In this document: positions 32,851-41,525 of the stretch, piece after piece | Layout: the number at the start of each line of letters is the position of its first letter | Numbering within the stretch: the stretch's first letter is position 1 | From: Xenophilus sp003671765 | GTDB taxonomy: Bacteria > Pseudomonadota > Gammaproteobacteria > Burkholderiales > Burkholderiaceae_C | Direction of reading: 5' to 3' | Length of the DNA stretch: 64,000 nt | NCBI GenBank assembly: GCA_051414805.1 | Contig: CP166702.1 | Coordinates: 4,898,001 to 4,962,000, forward strand | Translations under genes and position numbers: made by a program | The notes under the pieces: model-generated | The model's input: only the letters and a program-made list of their open reading frames with translations | What the model was told of the DNA's origin: nothing | Database searches by the model: none

Positions 32851-33846
32851 ATGATGAACAAGCGGAACTCTATCAAGACCATAGCTGCCTGCGCCCTGAT
32901 GGCGGGCGCTCTGGGCACTTTCGGCATTGCAAATGCGCAGACCAAGCTCAAGTGGGCGCACGTCTACGAGACCTCCGAGCCCTTCCACAAGTACTCGGTG
33001 TGGGCGGCCGAAGAGATCAAGAAGCGCACCAACGGCAAGTACGACATCCAGGTCTTCCCAGCCTCGAGCCTGGGCAAGGAGGCCGACATCAACCAGGGCC
33101 TGACGCTGGGCACGGTGGACATCGTGCTCACCGGCGCGAGCTTCGCGGGGCGCAGCTACCCGCCGCTGGCCGTGTCGTACTTCCCCTTCATCTTCCGCGA
33201 CGCCGAGCACCAGCTGAAGTACGCCAAGAGCGACGTGTTCAAGGAGCTTGCCAAGGGCTACGACGACAAGACCGGCAACCACATCACGGCGCTGAACTAC
33301 TACGGGGCGCGCCACGTCACCTCGAGCGCGGCCAAGCCGGTCAACAAGCCCGAGGACATGAAGGGCCTGAAGATCCGCGTGCCCGATGCGCCGGCCTACC
33401 TGGCCTTCCCGAAGGCGCTGGGCGCCAACGCCACGCCGATCGCCTTCGCCGAGGTGTACCTGGCGCTGCAGAACGGCACCGTGGATGCACAGGAGAACCC
33501 GCTGCCGACCATCGAGGCGAAGAAATTCTTCGAGGTGCAGAAGAACATCTCGCTCACCGGCCACATCGTCGACTCGCTGCTCACGGTGGTGTCGGGGCAG
33601 CTGTGGGGCAAGCTGTCGGCGGACGAGAAGAAGATCTTCGGCGAGGTGATGGAAGAAGCCGCCGAGAAGACGGGCCGCGAAATCATCGCCTCCGAGGCCC
33701 GCCTGGTCGAGGAGTTCAAGAAGAAGGGCAACAACGTCATCACGGTCGACAAGAACGCCTTCCGCGAGGCGGTGCTGAAGGCCACCAAGCCCACCGACCA
33801 CGGCTACCGGCAGCAGGACTACGACCGGATCATCGCGATCAAATAG
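32851..33846 (+). CDS. dctP: TRAP solute-binding protein (sugar-acid type, DctP)
   Basis: Periplasmic binding protein, 331 residues. The signal peptide is 1-29 (ending GIANA, cut before QTKLK). WAHVYETSEPFHKYSVWAAEE opens the mature domain. KGLKIRVPDAPAYLAFPKALGA holds the ligand Arg. ALQNGTVDAQENPLPTIEAKKF is the typical hinge, and YRQQDYDRIIAIK ends the protein. This subgroup includes hexuronate- and sugar-acid-binding DctP proteins, as I recall. GAGGAGA lies upstream of the first of two ATGs. It is followed by a 160-base gap with a hairpin repeat before dctQ. Confidence 0.9.
   Translation: MMNKRNSIKTIAACALMAGALGTFGIANAQTKLKWAHVYETSEPFHKYSVWAAEEIKKRTNGKYDIQVFPASSLGKEADINQGLTLGTVDIVLTGASFAGRSYPPLAVSYFPFIFRDAEHQLKYAKSDVFKELAKGYDDKTGNHITALNYYGARHVTSSAAKPVNKPEDMKGLKIRVPDAPAYLAFPKALGANATPIAFAEVYLALQNGTVDAQENPLPTIEAKKFFEVQKNISLTGHIVDSLLTVVSGQLWGKLSADEKKIFGEVMEEAAEKTGREIIASEARLVEEFKKKGNNVITVDKNAFREAVLKATKPTDHGYRQQDYDRIIAIK
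32869..32894 (+). repeat. Copy 4 of the GCTM-N9-TAGC motif, inside the dctP signal-peptide region
   Basis: TCTA (one mismatch), nine bases, TAGC, then TGCCTGCGC, within the coding sequence for the signal peptide of the second DctP. Confidence 0.5.
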
Positions 33847-33849
33847 CTC

Positions 33850-33950
33850 CCCCCCGTTTGGACGGCCTCACTTCGTGTGGCCGTCCGATACCCCCTCCAG
33901 GGGGCGCACCCAGCGGCCCGGCAAAGCCGGTTCCGCGGGTGCACGCGAAC
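33850..33950 (+). repeat. Mosaic hairpin repeat, family M copy 3
   Basis: CCCCCGTTTGG, stem GGACGGCC (33860-33867) / GGCCGTCC (33879-33886) with loop TCACTTCGTGT, then CCCCCTCCAGGGGG (33891-33904), then CCGGCAAAGCCGG (33918-33930). It is the reverse orientation of the copy at 25255-25349 and lies between dctP and dctQ, a place where an mRNA hairpin would protect the dctP message. Confidence 0.85.
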
Positions 33951-34006
33951 AAGTCCCGCCGTCATCAATGACCGGGGCATTCCGCCAAGCAAGGAGACTC
34001 GGACCC

Positions 34007-34564
34007 ATGAGCGATGAAAAGATCATCGACGACGAAGGCAACTTCCATGCGCAGGACGAGGTGGTCGACCTGTCGGGCACGATCGCCGAGGGCTGGATCG
34101 CGCTGGCGCTGTTCTGGCTGCTCGGGCTGACGGTGTTCTACCAGTTCGTTACGCGCTACGTGATGAACGACTCGGCCGCCTGGACCGAGGAGGTGGCGCG
34201 CTACATGCTGATCGGCGTGGTGTTCATCGGCGCGGCGATCGGTGTGTCGAAGAACCTCGCGATCCAGGTCGACTTCTTCTACCGCTACATGCCGGCAGCA
34301 ATGGGGCGCTGGATGTCGCGCATCGTGGACGTGCTGCGCATCGCCTTCTTCGCGGCCGCGGTGGTCATGACGGTGCAGATGATGCTGAAGATCGGCAACC
34401 AGACGCGCATGACCATCGTCGATGCGCCGATGAACATCGTCTACGCGCTGTGCCTGTTCGGCTTCGCGGCCATGTGCTGGCGCTCGATCCAGGTGGCGCG
34501 CATCCACTGGCGGCGCGGCTACAGCGTGCTCGAGAAGCCCGAGTCGACGCTCGACGACCGTTGA
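34007..34564 (+). CDS. dctQ: TRAP transporter small permease (DctQ)
   Basis: A 185-residue small permease with four membrane segments. The ATG at 34007 (MSDEKIIDDEGNFHAQ) is preceded by AAGGAG; the earlier open codons lie in the repeat and are rejected. The family motif WTEEVARYMLIGVVFIGAA is in the second helix region. The acidic N-terminal 25 residues are cytosolic. It pairs with the dctM gene 19 bases downstream. Confidence 0.88.
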   Translation: MSDEKIIDDEGNFHAQDEVVDLSGTIAEGWIALALFWLLGLTVFYQFVTRYVMNDSAAWTEEVARYMLIGVVFIGAAIGVSKNLAIQVDFFYRYMPAAMGRWMSRIVDVLRIAFFAAAVVMTVQMMLKIGNQTRMTIVDAPMNIVYALCLFGFAAMCWRSIQVARIHWRRGYSVLEKPESTLDDR

Positions 34565-34583
34565 TCCCCCTATCGAACACCCC

Positions 34584-35978
34584 ATGCTGAAGATCATCTT
34601 CCTCGTTTTCATGGGCGCGGGCGTGCCCGTGGCCATCGCCATGGCCGGCGCCTCGCTGGTCTACATCCTGATCAGCGGCAACCTGCCGCCCTTCGTCGTC
34701 ATCCACCGCATGGTGAGCGGCATCGACAGCTTTCCGCTGCTGGCCGTGCCTTTCTTCATCCTGGCCGGCAACCTGATGAACAACGCCGGCATCACCACGC
34801 GCATCTACAACTTCGCGCTGGCGCTGGTGGGCTGGCTCAAGGGCGGGCTGGGCCACGTGAACGTGCTGGGCTCGGTCATCTTCGCGGGCATGAGCGGCAC
34901 CGCCATCGCCGACGCGGCCGGCCTCGGCACCATCGAGATCAAGGCGATGAAGGAGCACGGCTACAGCACCGAGTTCGCCGTCGGCGTGACGGCCGCCTCG
35001 GCCACGCTGGGGCCGATCATCCCGCCGAGCCTGCCCTTCGTGATCTACGGGATGATGGCCAACGTGTCGGTCGGTGCGCTGTTCCTGGCCGGCATCCTGC
35101 CCGGCGCGCTGCTGGCGATCCTGATGATGCTGACGGTGGCCTACTACGCCCACCGGAACAAGTGGGGCGCGGACATCAAGTTCTCGCGCACGCGCCTCTT
35201 CAAGGCCCTGATGGAACTCGCCGTGGTGGTGGGCTGGCCGCTGCTGCTGTGGGTGGTGGTCGACAAGTTCGGCGCGCCGGCGCAGCTCTCGGTCTTCGTC
35301 GGCCTGGCCTCGCTCTTCGTGCTCGACAAGATCTTCCACTTCGAGGCCCTGCTGCCCATCATGACGCCGGTGCTGCTCATCGGCGGCATGACCACGGGCC
35401 TGTTCACGCCCACCGAGGGCGCGATCGCGGCCTGCGTGTGGGCGATGATCCTGGGCTTCGCCTGGTACCGCACCCTGAGCTGGAAGATGTTCGTGAAGGT
35501 GTGCCTGGACACCATCGAGACCACCAGCACGGTGCTGTTCATCGTCGCCGCCGCGTCCATCTTCGGCTGGATGCTGACGGCCACGGGCGTCACGACCGAC
35601 ATCGCGAGCTGGGTGCTCGGCTTCACCAAGGAGGCCTGGGTGTTCCTGCTGCTGGCCAACCTGCTGATGCTCTTCGTCGGCTGCTTCCTGGAGCCCACGG
35701 CCGCGATCACGATCCTGGTGCCCATCCTGCTGCCCATCGCCACGCAGCTGGGCATCGACCCGATCCACTTCGGGCTGGTGATGGTGCTCAACCTCATGAT
35801 CGGCCTGCTGCATCCGCCGATGGGCATGGTGCTCTTCGTGCTGGCGCGCGTGGCCGGCCTGAGCTTCGAGCGCACGACGATGGCCATCCTGCCCTGGCTG
35901 GTGCCGCTGCTGCTGGCGCTGGTCGCGATCACCTACCTGCCGAAGATGGTTCTCTGGCTGCCGAAAATGTTCTTCTAG
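34584..35978 (+). CDS. dctM: TRAP transporter large permease (DctM)
   Basis: The transport subunit, 464 residues, hydrophobic throughout. PLLAVPFFILAGNLMNNAGI, FAGMSGTAIADAAGLGTIEI, LGPIIPPSLPFVIYGMMANVS, GLFTPTEGAIAACVWAM and GLLHPPMGMVLFVLARVAGL are the characteristic DctM landmarks. It is longer than the first DctM, mainly in the central loop (YAHRNKWGADIKFSRTRLF). The uxaA-like gene starts 32 bases downstream, so the carrier and the first enzyme are probably made together. Confidence 0.92.
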   Translation: MLKIIFLVFMGAGVPVAIAMAGASLVYILISGNLPPFVVIHRMVSGIDSFPLLAVPFFILAGNLMNNAGITTRIYNFALALVGWLKGGLGHVNVLGSVIFAGMSGTAIADAAGLGTIEIKAMKEHGYSTEFAVGVTAASATLGPIIPPSLPFVIYGMMANVSVGALFLAGILPGALLAILMMLTVAYYAHRNKWGADIKFSRTRLFKALMELAVVVGWPLLLWVVVDKFGAPAQLSVFVGLASLFVLDKIFHFEALLPIMTPVLLIGGMTTGLFTPTEGAIAACVWAMILGFAWYRTLSWKMFVKVCLDTIETTSTVLFIVAAASIFGWMLTATGVTTDIASWVLGFTKEAWVFLLLANLLMLFVGCFLEPTAAITILVPILLPIATQLGIDPIHFGLVMVLNLMIGLLHPPMGMVLFVLARVAGLSFERTTMAILPWLVPLLLALVAITYLPKMVLWLPKMFF

Positions 35979-36010
35979 CCAGGCCCCCGCCACCAGAAAA
36001 GACCGCCACG

Positions 36011-37537
36011 ATGACCCCCTTCATCCGCCTCCATCCCGCCGACGACGTGCTGGTCGCCCGCAGCCAGCTCGTCGGCGGCACCACCGTCGAGGAGATTGCC
36101 GTGCGCGGCCTGATCCCCGCGGGCCACAAGGTCGCCGTGCGCGCCATCGCCGCCGGCGAGCCGGTGCGCCGCTACAACCAGATCATCGGCTTCGCCAGCC
36201 GCCCGATCGCGCCCGGCGAGCACGTGCACACGCACAACCTCGACATGGGCCCGCACAAGGGGGACTTTGCCCGCGACTACGCCTTCGGCGCCGACGTGAA
36301 GCCGGCGCCGCCCAGGCGCGAAGCCAGCTTCATGGGCATCAAGCGCGCCGACGGCCGCGTGGCCACGCGCAACTACATCGGCGTGCTGACCAGCGTGAAC
36401 TGCTCGGCCACGGCCGCGCGGGCCATCGCCGACCACTTCTCGCGCCAGACGAACCCGGCCGCCCTGGCCGCCTACCCCAACGTCGACGGCGTGGTCGCGC
36501 TCACGCACGGCACGGGCTGCGGCATGGACGCGCAGGGCGTGGGCATGCAGATCCTGGAGCGCACGCTCACCGGCTACGCCACGCATGCCAACTTTGCCGG
36601 CGTGCTGGTGGTGGGCCTCGGCTGCGAAGCCAACCAGATCAACGCCTGGCTCGCGAGCGGGCACCTGGCCGAGGGCGAGAACTTCCGCACCTTCAACATC
36701 CAGGACACCGGCGGCACGCGCAAGACGGTGGAGAAAGGCATCGCCTTGATCGAGGAAATGCTGCCCCGCGCCAACGCGGCGGTGCGCGAGCCCTGCAGCG
36801 CGGCACACATCACGATCGGCCTGCAGTGCGGCGGCTCCGACGGGTATTCGGGCATCAGTGCCAACCCGGCGCTGGGCGCGGCGGTCGATCTGCTGGTGGC
36901 GCACGGCGGCACGGCCATCCTGAGCGAGACGCCCGAGGTGTACGGCGCCGAGCATCTGCTCACGCGCCGCGCGGTGCGGCGCGAGGTGGGCGAGAAGCTG
37001 GTCGAGCGCATCCACTGGTGGGAGAACTACACCGCCGTCAACCAGGGCGAGATGAACAACAACCCCTCGCCGGGCAACAAGGCGGGCGGGCTGACCACCA
37101 TCCTCGAGAAGTCCCTGGGCGCGGTTGCCAAGGGCGGCACGAGCAACCTGGAGGCGGTGTACGAGTACGCCGAGCCGGTGACCGCGCACGGCTTCGTCTA
37201 CATGGACACACCGGGCTACGACCCCGTCAGTGCCACGGGGCAGGTCGCCGGCGGCGCCAACATGATCTGCTTCACCACCGGCCGCGGCTCGGCATACGGC
37301 TGTGCGCCCTCGCCCTCGCTCAAGCTGGCGACCAACACGGCGCTGTGGAAGCGGCAGGAAGAAGACATGGACATCAACTGCGGCGAGATCGTCGACGGCA
37401 CGGCCTCGATCGAGCAGATGGGCCAGCGCATCTTCGACCTCGTCCTGGCCACGGCGTCGGGCCAGCGCAGCAAGAGCGAGCAGCACGGCTACGGGCAGAA
37501 CGAGTTCGTGCCGTGGCAGGTGGGCGCGGTGATGTGA
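36011..37537 (+). CDS. UxaA-family sugar-acid dehydratase
   Basis: A 508-residue protein with an N-terminal SAF domain (about 1-95) and the large UxaA/GarD domain after it. Conserved blocks include GIKRADGRVATRNYIGVL, HGTGCGMD, VGLGCEANQ, LQCGGSDGYSGISANPALG, MNNNPSPGNKAGGLTTI, MDTPGYDP and GYGQNEFVPWQVGAVM. The cysteines in these blocks are probable metal ligands. The family covers altronate and galactarate dehydratases and the sulfolactate sulfo-lyase SuyAB. Here it would form a 2-keto-3-deoxy acid for the SDR/FAH pair. The exact sugar acid is not decided by sequence. Confidence 0.87.
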   Translation: MTPFIRLHPADDVLVARSQLVGGTTVEEIAVRGLIPAGHKVAVRAIAAGEPVRRYNQIIGFASRPIAPGEHVHTHNLDMGPHKGDFARDYAFGADVKPAPPRREASFMGIKRADGRVATRNYIGVLTSVNCSATAARAIADHFSRQTNPAALAAYPNVDGVVALTHGTGCGMDAQGVGMQILERTLTGYATHANFAGVLVVGLGCEANQINAWLASGHLAEGENFRTFNIQDTGGTRKTVEKGIALIEEMLPRANAAVREPCSAAHITIGLQCGGSDGYSGISANPALGAAVDLLVAHGGTAILSETPEVYGAEHLLTRRAVRREVGEKLVERIHWWENYTAVNQGEMNNNPSPGNKAGGLTTILEKSLGAVAKGGTSNLEAVYEYAEPVTAHGFVYMDTPGYDPVSATGQVAGGANMICFTTGRGSAYGCAPSPSLKLATNTALWKRQEEDMDINCGEIVDGTASIEQMGQRIFDLVLATASGQRSKSEQHGYGQNEFVPWQVGAVM

Positions 37538-37549
37538 AATCGAAGCCGG

Positions 37550-37574
37550 ACCTTCGCGTTCCGATGTCCGTATT
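37550..37574 (+). repeat. Echo of the dctM-dctP inverted-repeat arm
   Basis: GGACCTTCGCGTTCCGATGT followed by CCGTATTCAA resembles the right arm and flank at 3415-3450 (CTTCGCG, GATGTCCG, ATTCAA). It lies between the dehydratase gene and the Ldh2-type gene, and appears to be a decayed or partial copy. Confidence 0.5.
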
Positions 37575-37592
37575 CAAGACCGACAACGACCT

Positions 37593-38654
37593 ATGCCAAA
37601 GACCCTCGCAGCGCCCGTCCTCCGTACACAAGTAGCTCACATTTTGATAGCAGCCGGCAGCACGCCGGCCGAAGCCGAACAGGTGGCCGACAACCTCGTG
37701 CTGGCCAACCTGAGCGGGCACGATTCGCACGGCGTGGGCATGGTGCCGCGCTACGTCGATGCGGTGGCCGAAGGCGGGCTGGTGCCTAACGCGGCCGTGA
37801 AGGTGAATCTCGACGCCGGCTCGCTGATGGCAATGGATGGGCAGCGGGGCTACGGCCAGATCGTCGGCGTGCAGGCGATGGAACGGGGCATCGCCCGCGC
37901 CAGGGAGACGGGCAGCTGCATCTTCACGCTGGCGCACGCGCACCATCTGGGGCGCATCGGCCATTTCGCGGAGATGGCGGTGGCGCAGGGCCTGGTGTCG
38001 CTGCACTTCGTCAACGTGCTCTCCCGGCCGGTGGTCGCACCCTGGGGAGGCGGCGACGGGCGCTTCGGCACGAATCCATGCTGCATCGGCGTGCCGCTGC
38101 GGGATGCCGAGCCCTTCGTGCTCGATTTCGCCACCAGCCGCGTAGCGCAAGGAAAGATGCGTGTGGCCCACAACAAGGGCGAGCGTGTGGCCGAAGGCAC
38201 CCTGATCGACGAACACGGCAGGCCGACAACCGACCCTGGCGTGGTGGTGGTGCCGCAATCCAACGGCCTCTTCGGTGCGTTGATGACCTTCGGCGAGCAC
38301 AAGGGCTACGGCATGGCCGTGGCTTGCGAGTTGCTGGGCGGCGCACTGACGGGTAGCGGCACCTGGCATCGCCCTGCCGATACGAAGCGCAGCGTATACA
38401 ACGGCATGCTCACGGTGTTGATCGATCCGGCCAAGCTCGGCACGCTGGCCCGCTTTGAGACCGAGGCTGCGGCTTTCGTGGAGTGGCTGAAGCAGAGCCC
38501 CCCGGGCGGCGAGGCCGACGGAGTGCAGATCGCTGGCGAGCCCGAGCGTCTGGCTCGTGCGATGCGCGAACGCGAAGGTATCTGGCTGGACGACGCGACC
38601 TGGGCCGAGATCGTCGCCGCCGGTGCAAAGGTGGGCGCCGTCGTCGACCTCTGA
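37593..38654 (+). CDS. Ldh2-family (malate/L-lactate-type) oxidoreductase
   Basis: A 353-residue NAD(P)-dependent 2-hydroxyacid dehydrogenase of the Ldh2/YiaK fold. SGHDSHGVGMVPRYVDAV near 45 contains the catalytic His. AHAHHLGRIGHFAEMA near 115 and GGDGRFGTNPCCIGVP near 150 are cofactor and substrate segments. GHDSHG..R is also found in malate, ureidoglycolate and 2,3-diketogulonate enzymes. It probably handles a keto/hydroxy acid of the sugar-acid route, for instance lactate or glycerate released by the FAH step. The first bases of the gene overlap one of the TAGC motifs. It converges with slmA. Confidence 0.85.
   Translation: MPKTLAAPVLRTQVAHILIAAGSTPAEAEQVADNLVLANLSGHDSHGVGMVPRYVDAVAEGGLVPNAAVKVNLDAGSLMAMDGQRGYGQIVGVQAMERGIARARETGSCIFTLAHAHHLGRIGHFAEMAVAQGLVSLHFVNVLSRPVVAPWGGGDGRFGTNPCCIGVPLRDAEPFVLDFATSRVAQGKMRVAHNKGERVAEGTLIDEHGRPTTDPGVVVVPQSNGLFGALMTFGEHKGYGMAVACELLGGALTGSGTWHRPADTKRSVYNGMLTVLIDPAKLGTLARFETEAAAFVEWLKQSPPGGEADGVQIAGEPERLARAMREREGIWLDDATWAEIVAAGAKVGAVVDL
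37635..37660 (+). repeat. Copy 5 of the GCTM-N9-TAGC motif, inside the Ldh2-type gene
   Basis: GCTC, nine bases, TAGC, then AGCCGGCAGC. It encodes part of the N-terminus of the dehydrogenase, in the same orientation as the other copies. Confidence 0.5.
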
Positions 38655-38689
38655 TTCAGGATCGAGAGCCGTGCGAGCCGGGCGACGGC

Positions 38690-39352
38690 TCAGAGCATCA
38701 GCGCGATGCCGGCCTCGAGGTGCTCCGAGGGCAGGCGCTTGAAGCCCGAGCGCGCGAAGCGCTGCAGGTGGCCCACGACGAAGGCGGTGAGCGTGGCGGC
38801 ACGCACCTGGGCGTCGACGGTCGGCGTCGCCGAACCTTCCTGCGAGCTCACGCCGCGCAGGGCCTGGCGCAGCGCCGCCTCGAACTTGTCGAAGAACAGG
38901 TTCATGCGCTGTTGGAGGCGCTCGTTCTCGAACACCAGCGCGTCGCCCACCATCACGCGGGTCATGCCGGGGTTCTTCTCGGCAAACTGCACCAGCATGG
39001 CGACGATGCGCGACGCCTGCTCGCGCCCGGGTTCGTCGCGCTCGGTGATCTGGTTGATGAGGCTGAAGACGCTCTGCTCGATGAAGTCGATGAGGCCCTC
39101 GAACATCTGGGCCTTGCTCGCGAAGTGGCGATACAGGGCCGCCTCGCTGACGTCGAGCCGGGCGGCCAGCGCCGCAGTCGTCACACGTTCCGCGCCCGGC
39201 TGTTCCAGCATCGCAGCCAGTGCCTGAAGGATCTGCACCCGACGCTCACCCGGCTTGGGGCGCTTGCGCACGGGCGCTGCCGCCGGCTCGGCCGCGACGG
39301 CCTTGCTGTCGTCAGCGTCGGTGCTCGGCAAGTGGATGTCGTCGTTTTGCAT
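38690..39352 (-). CDS. slmA: Nucleoid occlusion factor SlmA
   Basis: A TetR-fold DNA-binding protein of 220 residues that blocks FtsZ assembly over the chromosome. The start MQNDDIHLPSTDADD is chosen at 39352. RKRPKPGERRVQILQALAAM, TTAALAARLDVSEAALYRHF and ASKAQMFEGLIDFIEQSVF form the helix-turn-helix region typical of SlmA. RQALRGVSSQEG and AFVVGHLQRFARSGFKRLPS are conserved at the C-terminal end. I recall slmA next to argB in beta-proteobacteria; here galE lies between them on the other strand. It is divergent from galE. Confidence 0.88.
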   Translation of the reverse strand: MQNDDIHLPSTDADDSKAVAAEPAAAPVRKRPKPGERRVQILQALAAMLEQPGAERVTTAALAARLDVSEAALYRHFASKAQMFEGLIDFIEQSVFSLINQITERDEPGREQASRIVAMLVQFAEKNPGMTRVMVGDALVFENERLQQRMNLFFDKFEAALRQALRGVSSQEGSATPTVDAQVRAATLTAFVVGHLQRFARSGFKRLPSEHLEAGIALML

Positions 39353-39504
39353 GAACGCAACCAATTTTGTAAATAAATGATTCTGCCATACGCAAATAGG
39401 TGAGTGCACGCCAACCTAAAAACCAACCCCAGCCGCAGCGCGGCGAAATGGACAATAGGGAGCAGGTGCGCAACAACGCGCGCGTGAAGAACTAACCTCG
39501 ATCC

Positions 39505-40593
39505 ATGAGCGACACCATCCTCGTCACCGGCGGCGCTGGCTTCATCGGCAGCCACACCTGTGTCGCCCTGAGCGCAGCCGGATACAGGCCGCTGGTACTC
39601 GACAACCTGTCCAACAGCGATATCCGGGTGCTCGACCGGCTGGAGCGCATCATCGGCCAGCGTCCAGGCTGGATCGAAGGGGACGTCCGCGACCGTGCGC
39701 TGCTCGATCACGTCTTCGCCGAACATCCCATCGTCGGAGTCATCCACTTCGCGGGCCTCAAGGCGGTGGGAGATTCGGTGGCCGACCCGTTGGGCTACTA
39801 CGACACCAACGTACACGGCACCTGGACGCTGGCACAGGCCATGGAGGCGGCTGGCGTGCGGACGCTGGTGTTCTCCTCCTCGGCCACGGTCTACGGCGAC
39901 CCCGAGCATTCACCCATCCCCGAAGACGCCCCCTGCCGACCTGCGAACCCCTACGGCCGATCCAAACGGATCGTCGAGGAGACGCTGGCCGATTGGCAGG
40001 CAGCACGCCCGGAGTGGCGCATCGCGCTGCTGCGCTATTTCAACCCGGTGGGCGCGCACGAGAGCGGCCTCATCGGCGAACACCCGCGCGGCAAGCCCAA
40101 CAACCTGATGCCCTTCGTCTGCCAGGTCGCGGTCGGTCTGCGCGACCGATTGATGGTTCACGGCAACGACTACCCGACGCCGGACGGCACGGGGGTGCGC
40201 GACTACGTCCACGTGATGGATCTCGCCGAGGGCCATGTGGCGGCGCTACGGCACGCGCAGGCGGCGCCCGGACTGCTGACGCTGAATCTGGGGTCGGGCG
40301 TGGGCTTGTCGGTGCTGCAGGTGGTGCATGCCTTCGAACGCGCCAGCGGCAGGCCCATCGCCTACGAGGTGGGTCCACGGCGACCAGGTGACGTGCCTGC
40401 CTACTGGGCCGACCCCTCGCTGGCCAAGCGCGTGCTCGGCTGGAAGGCACGCCGGGGCGTCGACGCCATGTGCGCGGACAGCTGGCGCTGGCAGCAGGGC
40501 AATCCAGACGGCTACGGCTTGAACACAACGCCCGCGGCGCCCTGCCGGGCCGTCAGCGCGCCCGGATCATCGTGCCGTAAGCCTGGTCGGTGA
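39505..40593 (+). CDS. galE: UDP-glucose 4-epimerase
   Basis: A 362-residue extended SDR that interconverts UDP-glucose and UDP-galactose for surface polysaccharides. The NAD motif is VTGGAGFIGSHTCVALSAAG (5-24). FSSSATVYGD supplies the catalytic Ser, and NPYGRSK gives the YxxxK. GTGVRDYVHVMDLAEGH and ALRHAQ are standard. After the usual end near NPDGYG there is an extra tail of about 22 residues rich in Pro, Cys and Ser, which runs 41 bases into the convergent argB. The tail has no counterpart in GalE that I know and may be a recent loss of the old stop. Confidence 0.92.
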   Translation: MSDTILVTGGAGFIGSHTCVALSAAGYRPLVLDNLSNSDIRVLDRLERIIGQRPGWIEGDVRDRALLDHVFAEHPIVGVIHFAGLKAVGDSVADPLGYYDTNVHGTWTLAQAMEAAGVRTLVFSSSATVYGDPEHSPIPEDAPCRPANPYGRSKRIVEETLADWQAARPEWRIALLRYFNPVGAHESGLIGEHPRGKPNNLMPFVCQVAVGLRDRLMVHGNDYPTPDGTGVRDYVHVMDLAEGHVAALRHAQAAPGLLTLNLGSGVGLSVLQVVHAFERASGRPIAYEVGPRRPGDVPAYWADPSLAKRVLGWKARRGVDAMCADSWRWQQGNPDGYGLNTTPAAPCRAVSAPGSSCRKPGR

Positions 40594-41446
40594 GGATCTC
40601 GAGCAGCATCGCGTGCGGCACGCGGCCGTCGATGATGTGCACCGCGTTGACGCCGCTCTTGGCCGCGTCGAGCGCGCCTTCGATCTTGGGCAGCATGCCG
40701 CCGGAGATGGTGCCGTCGGCGAACAGGTCGTCGATCTCGCGGGCGCTCAGGTTGGTCAGTAGGTTGCCCGCCTTGTCGAGCACGCCGGGCGTGTTGGTGA
40801 GGAGCACCAGCTTCTCGGCCTTGAGCACGGTGGCGAGCTTGCCGGCGACGACGTCGGCGTTGATGTTGTAGCTCTCGTTCTCCTCGCCGAAGCCGATCGG
40901 GCTGACCACCGGGATGAACGCGTCGTCCTGCAACGCCTGCACCACGCCCGGGTCGATGGCGACGATGTCGCCCACCTGGCCGACGTCGTGCATCACGCTG
41001 GGGTCGTTGCGGTCGGCCATCTTGAGCTTCTGCGCGCGGATCAGGCCGCCATCGCGGCCCGTGAGGCCCACCGCCTTGCCGCCAGCCTGGTTGATCAGGC
41101 CGACGATGTCCTGCTGCACCTCCCCGGCCAGCACCCATTCGACGACCTCCATGGTCTCGGCGTCGGTCACCCGCATGCCCTGGATGAACTGGCCTGTCTT
41201 GCCCAGGCGCTTGAGGGCGGCCTCGATCTGCGGCCCGCCGCCGTGCACGACGACCGGGTTGATGCCCACCAGCTTGAGCAGCACCACGTCCTCGGCGAAA
41301 TCGGCCTGCAGCGCCGGATCGGTCATGGCATTGCCGCCGTACTTGATGACCATGGTCTTGCCATGGAACTTGCGGATGTACGGCAGCGCCTGGGCCAGGA
41401 TCTCGGCCTTGTCGCGCGGGGGGATGTTGAGGACGGGATCGGTCAT
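40553..41446 (-). CDS. argB: Acetylglutamate kinase
   Basis: Phosphorylates N-acetylglutamate in arginine synthesis; 297 residues. MVIKYGGNAMTDPALQADFA near 32 binds ATP. VVHGGGPQIEAALKRLGKTG near 72 is the glycine-rich acetylglutamate site. EENESYNINADVVAGKLATV near 185-205 and DGRVPHAMLLEILTDQAYGT near 275-295 complete the kinase. The C-terminal TMIRAR ends 41 bases inside the tail of convergent galE. The gene is an ordinary housekeeping gene and marks the left flank of the polysaccharide locus. Confidence 0.95.
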   Translation of the reverse strand: MTDPVLNIPPRDKAEILAQALPYIRKFHGKTMVIKYGGNAMTDPALQADFAEDVVLLKLVGINPVVVHGGGPQIEAALKRLGKTGQFIQGMRVTDAETMEVVEWVLAGEVQQDIVGLINQAGGKAVGLTGRDGGLIRAQKLKMADRNDPSVMHDVGQVGDIVAIDPGVVQALQDDAFIPVVSPIGFGEENESYNINADVVAGKLATVLKAEKLVLLTNTPGVLDKAGNLLTNLSAREIDDLFADGTISGGMLPKIEGALDAAKSGVNAVHIIDGRVPHAMLLEILTDQAYGTMIRAR

Positions 41447-41525
41447 GGACGGGCTCGCAACGATCGATGGAAGGGTTGGAGAAATTGTGCCGCAGGCGTG
41501 TGAAGGCGGCCGCGACGGACGGCTC

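Noticed and set aside
36011..38654. Reading the UxaA-type and Ldh2-type genes as sulfolactate sulfo-lyase (SuyAB) and sulfolactate dehydrogenase (ComC)
   Set aside because: The families and a nearby TRAP transporter would fit, but SuyA and SuyB are usually separate. The divergent SDR and FAH genes also point to a sugar-acid route. It remains a minor alternative.
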